A stretch of DNA of 64,000 nucleotides, taken from positions 1-64,000 of the forward strand of contig NZ_JASBRE010000006.1 of NCBI RefSeq assembly GCF_029960815.1, given 5' to 3'. A model generated the notes under the pieces. The model had not been told where the DNA came from, made no database searches, and saw only the letters and a program-made list of their open reading frames with translations. Origin of the DNA: Pseudomonas sp. AL03. Its GTDB lineage: Bacteria > Pseudomonadota > Gammaproteobacteria > Pseudomonadales > Pseudomonadaceae. A program made the position numbers and the translations under genes. Every line of letters begins with the position of its first letter. Position 1 is the stretch's first letter. Shown here piece after piece: positions 59,009-64,000 of this stretch.

Positions 59009-61648
59009 ATGGCCGATTGGCAGTCCCTCGATCCCGAGGCCGCTCGTGAAGCGGAAAAATATGAAAACCCTATTCCTAGCCGCGAACTGATCCTTCAGCA
59101 CCTTGCTGATCGGGGTTCGCCTGCTAACCGCGAGCAACTGGTCGAAGAGTTTGGTCTGACCACAGAAGACCAGATCGAAGCCCTGCGTCGCCGCCTGCGC
59201 GCCATGGAACGCGACGCTCAGCTCATCTATACCCGTCGCGGCACCTATGCGCCGGTGGACAAGCTCGACCTGATCCTGGGCCGCATCAGCGGTCACCGTG
59301 ACGGCTTTGGCTTCCTGGTCCCGGACGACGGCAGTGACGACCTGTTCATGAGCCCGGCGCAAATGCGTCTGGTGTTCGATGGCGACCGTGCGCTGGCCCG
59401 TGTTTCCGGCCTCGACCGTCGCGGTCGCCGCGAAGGCATGATCGTCGAAGTGGTGTCCCGTGCCCACGAGACCATCGTCGGTCGTTACTTCGAAGAGGGC
59501 GGTATCGGCTTCGTCGTCGCGGACAATCCGAAGATCCAGCAAGAAGTGCTGGTCACGCCGGGCCGTAACGCCAACGCCAAAATCGGTCAGTTCGTCGAAG
59601 TGAAGATTACTCACTGGCCGACGCCACGCTTCCAGCCGCAAGGCGACGTGGTCGAAGTCGTGGGCAACTATATGGCGCCGGGCATGGAAATCGATGTCGC
59701 CCTGCGTACCTACGATATTCCTCACGTCTGGCCTGAGGCGGTGCTGAAAGAAGCCGCCAAGCTCAAGCCTGAAGTCGAAGAGAAAGACAAAGAGAAGCGC
59801 ATCGACCTGCGCCATCTGCCGTTCGTGACCATTGACGGCGAAGATGCTCGCGACTTCGATGACGCGGTCTACTGCGAAGCCAAACCGGGCAAGCTGCGCC
59901 TGTTCTCCGGCGGCTGGAAGTTGTACGTGGCCATTGCCGACGTCTCCAGCTACGTGAAAATCGGTTCGGCGCTGGACAATGAATCTCAGGTTCGCGGCAA
60001 CTCGGTGTACTTCCCCGAGCGCGTGGTGCCGATGCTGCCTGAGCAACTGTCCAACGGCCTGTGCTCGCTGAACCCTCACGTCGATCGCCTGGCCATGGTT
60101 TGCGAGATGACCATCTCCAAATCCGGCGAGATGACCGACTACTGTTTCTACGAAGCGGTGATTCACTCCCACGCTCGCCTGACCTACAACAAGGTCAGCG
60201 CCATGCTGGAGACGCCGAAAGTCACCGAAGCGCGTCAGCTTCGTGGCGAATACAACGACGTTCTGCCGCACCTCAAACAGCTGTACGCGTTGTACAAGGT
60301 TCTGCTGGCGGCCCGTCACGTGCGCGGCGCAATCGATTTCGAAACGCAGGAAACCCGGATCATCTTCGGGACCGAGCGCAAGATTGCCGAAATCCGTCCG
60401 ACCGTTCGTAACGACGCTCACAAGCTGATCGAGGAATGCATGCTGGCGGCCAACGTGGCCACCGCTGAATTCCTGAAAAAGCACGAAATCCCTGCGCTGT
60501 ATCGCGTCCACGATGGCCCGCCACCGGAGCGTCTGGAAAAACTGCGCGCCTTCCTCGGTGAGCTCGGCCTGTCCCTGCACAAAGGCAAGGACGGTCCGTC
60601 GCCGAAGGATTACCAGGCACTGCTGGCCAGCATCAAGGACCGTCCGGATTTCCACCTGATCCAGACCGTTATGCTGCGTTCGTTGAGCCAGGCGGTGTAC
60701 AGCGCCGATAACCAGGGCCACTTCGGCCTGAATTACGAAGCCTATACCCACTTCACCTCGCCGATCCGCCGCTACCCGGACTTGCTCACGCACCGGGCGA
60801 TTCGCAGCGTCATCCATTCGAAAATGGACACGCCGCACGTTCGCCGTGCTGGCGCGATGACCATTCCGAAAGCGCGCATCTATCCGTACGACGAAGCGAT
60901 CCTGGAACAGCTCGGCGAGCAGTGCTCGATGAGTGAGCGCCGTGCCGACGAAGCAACCCGTGACGTTGTGAACTGGCTCAAGTGCGAGTTCATGAAGGAT
61001 CGCGTGGGCGAGTCGTTCCCGGGTGTGATCACCGCCGTGACCGGTTTTGGTCTGTTCGTCGAGCTTACAGACATTTATGTCGAAGGCCTGGTGCACGTCA
61101 CCGCGCTGCCGGGCGATTACTACCACTTCGACCCTGTACATCACCGCTTGGCCGGTGAGCGTACCGGTCGCAGTTTCCGTCTTGGCGATACCGTTGAGGT
61201 GCGCGTGATGCGCGTCGACCTCGACGAACGCAAGATCGACTTCGAGATGGCTGAAAAAACCATCAGCGCGCCGATCGGTCGCAAGAAGCGCGGGACTGAA
61301 GCGACTGTACCGGCTGCCGCTTCTACAAAAACAGCGGCAGAACCGGTCCCGGCTAAAACCGGTCGTCGTCCTGCCAAGGAAAAGGCTGTCGAAGCCTATC
61401 GCCCGAGCGATGCCGCGGCGAAAAATGCCGAGCTGCGTAAAAGCCGCGAAATGAAGCAGGCGTTGCTGTCCGAAGCGAAAAGCGGCGGTAAAGCGGCGTC
61501 TGGGGGAAAGGCCGGACGGTCGGCGCCTGACAAGGCTCCCGGCGGCAAGCCAGCCAAACCGAGTAAACACCGTAAAGGCCCGCCAAAAGCGGGTTCCGCT
61601 CCTGCTGCCAAAAGTGGCGGGGCGCGTAAACCTAAGGCCAAGTCATGA
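59009..61648 (+). CDS. rnr: ribonuclease R
   Basis: An 879-aa 3'-5' exoribonuclease able to degrade structured RNA. N-terminal HTH (about 15-75), two cold-shock domains (about 80-235), RNB catalytic domain (about 255-600) with the metal-binding 'DGEDARDFDDA' from Asp276, S1 domain (about 667-755), and a long Lys/Ala/Gly/Pro-rich basic tail (about 760-879) that probably binds RNA. AAGGTGA lies upstream of ATG 59009. It overlaps rlmB by 4 bp. Confidence 0.97.
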   Translation: MADWQSLDPEAAREAEKYENPIPSRELILQHLADRGSPANREQLVEEFGLTTEDQIEALRRRLRAMERDAQLIYTRRGTYAPVDKLDLILGRISGHRDGFGFLVPDDGSDDLFMSPAQMRLVFDGDRALARVSGLDRRGRREGMIVEVVSRAHETIVGRYFEEGGIGFVVADNPKIQQEVLVTPGRNANAKIGQFVEVKITHWPTPRFQPQGDVVEVVGNYMAPGMEIDVALRTYDIPHVWPEAVLKEAAKLKPEVEEKDKEKRIDLRHLPFVTIDGEDARDFDDAVYCEAKPGKLRLFSGGWKLYVAIADVSSYVKIGSALDNESQVRGNSVYFPERVVPMLPEQLSNGLCSLNPHVDRLAMVCEMTISKSGEMTDYCFYEAVIHSHARLTYNKVSAMLETPKVTEARQLRGEYNDVLPHLKQLYALYKVLLAARHVRGAIDFETQETRIIFGTERKIAEIRPTVRNDAHKLIEECMLAANVATAEFLKKHEIPALYRVHDGPPPERLEKLRAFLGELGLSLHKGKDGPSPKDYQALLASIKDRPDFHLIQTVMLRSLSQAVYSADNQGHFGLNYEAYTHFTSPIRRYPDLLTHRAIRSVIHSKMDTPHVRRAGAMTIPKARIYPYDEAILEQLGEQCSMSERRADEATRDVVNWLKCEFMKDRVGESFPGVITAVTGFGLFVELTDIYVEGLVHVTALPGDYYHFDPVHHRLAGERTGRSFRLGDTVEVRVMRVDLDERKIDFEMAEKTISAPIGRKKRGTEATVPAAASTKTAAEPVPAKTGRRPAKEKAVEAYRPSDAAAKNAELRKSREMKQALLSEAKSGGKAASGGKAGRSAPDKAPGGKPAKPSKHRKGPPKAGSAPAAKSGGARKPKAKS

Positions 61649-62412
61649 GTCAGTTGGAAAAGATCTACGGCGTGCACGCAGTAGAAGCGTTGCTGCGTCA
61701 CCACCCGAAACGCGTCAAGCAGATCTGGCTGGCTGAAGGCCGCAGCGATCCGCGGGTCCAGACGCTGATCCAGCTGGCGAACGAAAATCGCGTAGCCGTC
61801 GGCAACGCCGAGCGTCGCGAGCTGGATGCCTGGGTCGAAGGCGTGCACCAGGGCGTGGTTGCGGAGGTGAGTCCGAGCCAGGTCTGGGGCGAAGCAATGC
61901 TCGACGAGCTGCTCGATCGAACCGAAGGCGCGCCGCTGCTGCTGGTGCTCGACGGCGTGACCGATCCGCACAACCTCGGTGCCTGCCTGCGTTCTGCCGA
62001 TGCGGCGGGTGCACTGGCGGTGATCGTTCCGAAGGACAAGTCAGCCACGCTGACCCCGACGGTACGGAAAGTTGCCTGTGGCGCAGCGGAAGTGATTCCG
62101 TTGGTCGCCGTGACCAACCTGGCGCGCACCCTGGAAAAACTCAAGCAGCGTGGCTTGTGGGTCGTCGGCACGGCGGGCGAGGCTGAGCAGAGTCTGTATC
62201 AGCAAGACATGACCGGCCCGACCATCCTGATCATGGGTGCAGAAGGCAGCGGCATGCGTCGCCTGACTCGCGATCTGTGCGACTACCTGGTGCACCTGCC
62301 GATGACCGGCAGCGTCAGCAGTCTCAACGTCTCCGTGGCGACCGGCGTGTGCTTGTTCGAGGCTCAGCGCCAACGCAGCGTCAAGGCTGCCGGAACCGCC
62401 AAAAAGTCCTGA
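61645..62412 (+). CDS. rlmB: 23S rRNA (guanosine-2251-2'-O)-methyltransferase RlmB
   Basis: A 255-aa SpoU/TrmH-type knotted methyltransferase that methylates G2251 in the peptidyl-transferase P loop. The N-terminal substrate-binding domain (about 1-75) is followed by SPOUT motifs 'DPHNLGACLRSADAAG', 'GAEGSGM' and 'SLNVSVATG'. It is coupled to rnr by an ATGA overlap, as in E. coli. Confidence 0.96.
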   Translation: MSQLEKIYGVHAVEALLRHHPKRVKQIWLAEGRSDPRVQTLIQLANENRVAVGNAERRELDAWVEGVHQGVVAEVSPSQVWGEAMLDELLDRTEGAPLLLVLDGVTDPHNLGACLRSADAAGALAVIVPKDKSATLTPTVRKVACGAAEVIPLVAVTNLARTLEKLKQRGLWVVGTAGEAEQSLYQQDMTGPTILIMGAEGSGMRRLTRDLCDYLVHLPMTGSVSSLNVSVATGVCLFEAQRQRSVKAAGTAKKS

Positions 62413-62424
62413 TCCTGCTCAATA

Positions 62425-62474
62425 GATCGTTCCCACGCTCCGCGTGGGAATGCATCCATCGACGCTCCGCGTCA
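62425..62474. repeat. half copy of the REP-like palindrome
   Basis: GATCGTTCCCACGCTCCGCG...GACGCTCCGCGTC matches the left half of the doublets at 5888 and 17696; the right half is missing. Confidence 0.75.
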
Positions 62475-62510
62475 TCCAATGGCTGATTGTTCAAATAATC
62501 ACCAATTGCC

Positions 62511-62539
62511 TTGCACCTCTTCTGTCCCTTCTCTACAAT
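62511..62539 (+). promoter_or_regulatory. sigma70 promoter of the rpsF operon
   Basis: TTGCAC and TACAAT are separated by exactly 17 bp, about 120 bp before the rpsF ATG. The leader contains a hairpin (CCGCT / AGCGG, 62618-62631) that could be part of an S6:S18 autoregulatory site; I could not match it to the known motif with certainty. Confidence 0.7.
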
Positions 62540-62657
62540 TGCGCCCCTTGCTGTGACGGCAGGCACGCATGTGTCTATCGCAAGCAAGTCCATAAGTGTC
62601 ATTCACTCCTTGTCTGACCGCTTTTGAGCGGCAGGCTACAACCCGTAAGGAGCATTC

Positions 62658-63080
62658 ATGCGTCATTACGAAATCATCTTTTTGGTCCACCCGGATCAAA
62701 GCGAGCAAGTCGGCGGCATGGTAGAGCGTTACACCAAGCTGATCGAAGAAGACGGCGGCAAAATCCACCGTCTGGAAGATTGGGGCCGTCGTCAACTGGC
62801 CTACGCAATCAACAATGTTCACAAGGCTCACTACGTGATGCTGAACGTTGAGTGCACTGGCAAGGCCCTGGCCGAGCTGGAAGACAACTTCCGCTACAAC
62901 GATGCAGTGATCCGTAACCTGGTCATCCGTCGCGAAGAAGCCGTTACTGGCCAATCCGAGATGCTCAAGGCTGAAGAAAACCGCAGTGAGCGCCGTGAGC
63001 GTCGCGACCGTCCTGAGCACGAAGGCGCTGAAAGCGCTGATAGTGATGACAGCGACAACAGCGATAACGCTGACGAGTAA
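62658..63080 (+). CDS. rpsF: 30S ribosomal protein S6
   Basis: A 140-aa protein of the 30S platform that pairs with S18. The ferredoxin-like core ('[18 protein letters not shown]', then '[18 protein letters not shown]') takes up the first 95 residues; the C-terminus is an Arg/Glu-rich then Ser/Asp-rich acidic tail. TAAGGAG precedes ATG 62658. rpsR follows after 28 bp. Confidence 0.98.
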   Translation: MRHYEIIFLVHPDQSEQVGGMVERYTKLIEEDGGKIHRLEDWGRRQLAYAINNVHKAHYVMLNVECTGKALAELEDNFRYNDAVIRNLVIRREEAVTGQSEMLKAEENRSERRERRDRPEHEGAESADSDDSDNSDNADE

Positions 63081-63108
63081 TCCACGGACCTTTTAAGGAG
63101 CCTATCAA

Positions 63109-63339
63109 ATGGCACGTTTCTTCCGTCGTCGTAAATTCTGCCGCTTCACCGCTGAAGACGTGAAAGAGATCGATTACAAAGATCTCAACACTCTGAAAGC
63201 TTATGTATCCGAGACCGGCAAAATCGTTCCAAGCCGCATCACCGGTACCAAAGCACGTTATCAGCGTCAGCTGGCCACCGCTATCAAGCGCGCCCGCTTC
63301 CTGGCCCTGCTGGCCTACACCGACAGCCACGGCCGCTGA
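63109..63339 (+). CDS. rpsR: 30S ribosomal protein S18
   Basis: A 76-aa basic protein: '[14 protein letters not shown]' at the start, '[20 protein letters not shown]' in the middle and '[12 protein letters not shown]' at the end. A strong AAGGAG precedes ATG 63109. S18 binds S6 and 16S rRNA on the platform. Confidence 0.98.
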
Positions 63340-63375
63340 GATCGGGCAGTCGACACGTAGCAAAGGATTGAATGC

Positions 63376-64000
63376 ATGCGAGCCATAGCTGAGTTCATCA
63401 TGCGCGGCCGTATGCAGGCCACTCTGGTAGTGGCTGGATGCGCGGCATTGCCGTTGTTGTATTGGTTGGGTGCTGCCGCTGGATGCTTTGTGCTCCTGCG
63501 GCGCGGATTGAAGGACGCCTCGAGCGTTCTTGCTCTGGGACTGCTGCCGGCATTGATCTGGTGGCTTTACGCCGATGACCCACGCTCACTTCTGGTGTTG
63601 CTGGGGTCTTGGAGCCTTGCGTTGGTTTTGCGCGCAAGTGAGTCCTGGAACCGCGTGCTGCTGGTCAGCATAGCGATGGGAGTGGTGTTTGCAGTGGTGC
63701 TGGGGACAGTTTTTGCTCCCCAAATCGAGATGCTGGCGCAGGCTTTGATAAAAGTCATGCCGTCGCTACTCGGTGATGTCTACCAGAAGTTGTCGGTAGA
63801 CGAGCAAGCGCATTTTGCGTCCCTGATTGCACCGGTCCTGACCGGCCTGATTGCGGCCTTGTTGCAAATCGTCAGTGTGCTGAGCCTGCTTGTCGGGCGC
63901 TACTGGCAGGCGTTGTTGTACAACCCGGGTGGTTTTGGTCGCGAGTTTCGCGCCATCCGACTCCCGCTTCTACCAGCGATGTTGCTGCTGGCGTGCATGC
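63376..64000 (+). CDS. DUF2232-like (YybS-type) membrane protein, 3' end beyond window
   Basis: From ATG 63376, 36 bp after rpsR, the frame is open for 208 codons to the window end with no stop. The product is very hydrophobic, with about seven membrane segments visible and short charged loops. Its place between rpsR and (in PAO1) rplI corresponds to PA4933, a DUF2232/YybS-like membrane protein, which is why I name the family; sequence alone would only say polytopic membrane protein. Function unknown. Confidence 0.8.
   Translation, partial: MRAIAEFIMRGRMQATLVVAGCAALPLLYWLGAAAGCFVLLRRGLKDASSVLALGLLPALIWWLYADDPRSLLVLLGSWSLALVLRASESWNRVLLVSIAMGVVFAVVLGTVFAPQIEMLAQALIKVMPSLLGDVYQKLSVDEQAHFASLIAPVLTGLIAALLQIVSVLSLLVGRYWQALLYNPGGFGREFRAIRLPLLPAMLLLACM

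Noticed and set aside
59006..61570. 854-codon minus-strand ORF opposite rnr
   Set aside because: Shadow of rnr; Ala/His/Asp-rich composition and no family resemblance.
62546..62657. rpsF leader as a definite S6:S18 autoregulatory motif
   Set aside because: A hairpin is present, but I could not confirm the conserved bulge arrangement by eye, so it is mentioned only under the promoter entry.

Overview
The window is chromosomal DNA from a Pseudomonas of the fluorescens group. The GC content, the gene set and the order of genes all fit: tolC - thiC - DUF3298 - nudF - DUF1249 - cpdA - yqiA - parE - parC - serB - psd - rhdA - HDOD - motAB - rsgA - orn - queG - nnr - tsaE - amiB - mutL - miaA - hfq - hflX - hflKC - hisZ - purA - tRNA-Leu - rnr - rlmB - rpsF - rpsR. 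As I recall it, this is the P. aeruginosa PAO1 segment from about PA4974 down to PA4933. Palindromic REP-like elements of the kind common in P. fluorescens lie between many genes. The species call rests on recall, not on a search.

Layout. 1-2.1 kb: an accessory edge with a cut-off ORF, a duplicated zinc-ribbon protein (DUF746-like), repeat-rich DNA, a candidate structured RNA and a small DUF6124-type gene. 2.1-7.3 kb: a TolC-type outer-membrane channel, then a TPP riboswitch in front of thiC, followed by the HMP transporter cytX. 7.3-17.6 kb: lipoprotein, nudF, DUF1249, cpdA, yqiA, then the parE / esterase / retropepsin / parC chain and a PqiC-type lipoprotein. 17.8-24.5 kb: an SMP/AhpA-like membrane protein divergent from serB, then a convergent block ending in psd and rhdA. 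24.5-28.3 kb: an HDOD protein and the flagellar stator genes motA and motB, split by a 157-bp palindrome.

28.3-35.8 kb is the main accessory island: an orphan type VI secretion cassette of vgrG, a DUF4123 chaperone/adaptor, a large VasX/BTH_I2691-like membrane effector broken by one extra G, a DUF6708 protein (likely immunity), a small AT-rich membrane gene broken by an in-frame amber codon, and a DUF3077/DUF6124-like gene. 35.8-39.4 kb: rsgA, orn, a TRIC-type channel and an inserted fic gene with its own operator-like repeats. 39.4-50.7 kb: the queG-nnr-tsaE-amiB-mutL-miaA-hfq-hflX-hflK-hflC superoperon (tRNA modification, cell-wall hydrolysis, mismatch repair, RNA chaperone, membrane protease control). 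51-53.5 kb: hisZ-purA. 53.6-58.3 kb: a chemoreceptor and a ferric-iron ABC permease/binding-protein pair without its ATPase. 58.4-58.9 kb: two identical tRNA-Leu(CAG) genes, each with its own promoter and terminator. 59-64 kb: rnr-rlmB and the rpsF-rpsR ribosomal operon, ending in a membrane protein that runs off the window.

Most of the window is a conserved housekeeping backbone. The new material sits at a few insertion points: the left edge, motA/motB, motB/rsgA, and between orn and queG. The most notable signals are the decayed T6SS toxin/immunity cassette, the array of four repeats in front of fic, the three-way-junction RNA before the DUF6124 gene, the degenerate cyclase-like domain in the serB-linked membrane protein, and the apparent absence of fimX next to serB.
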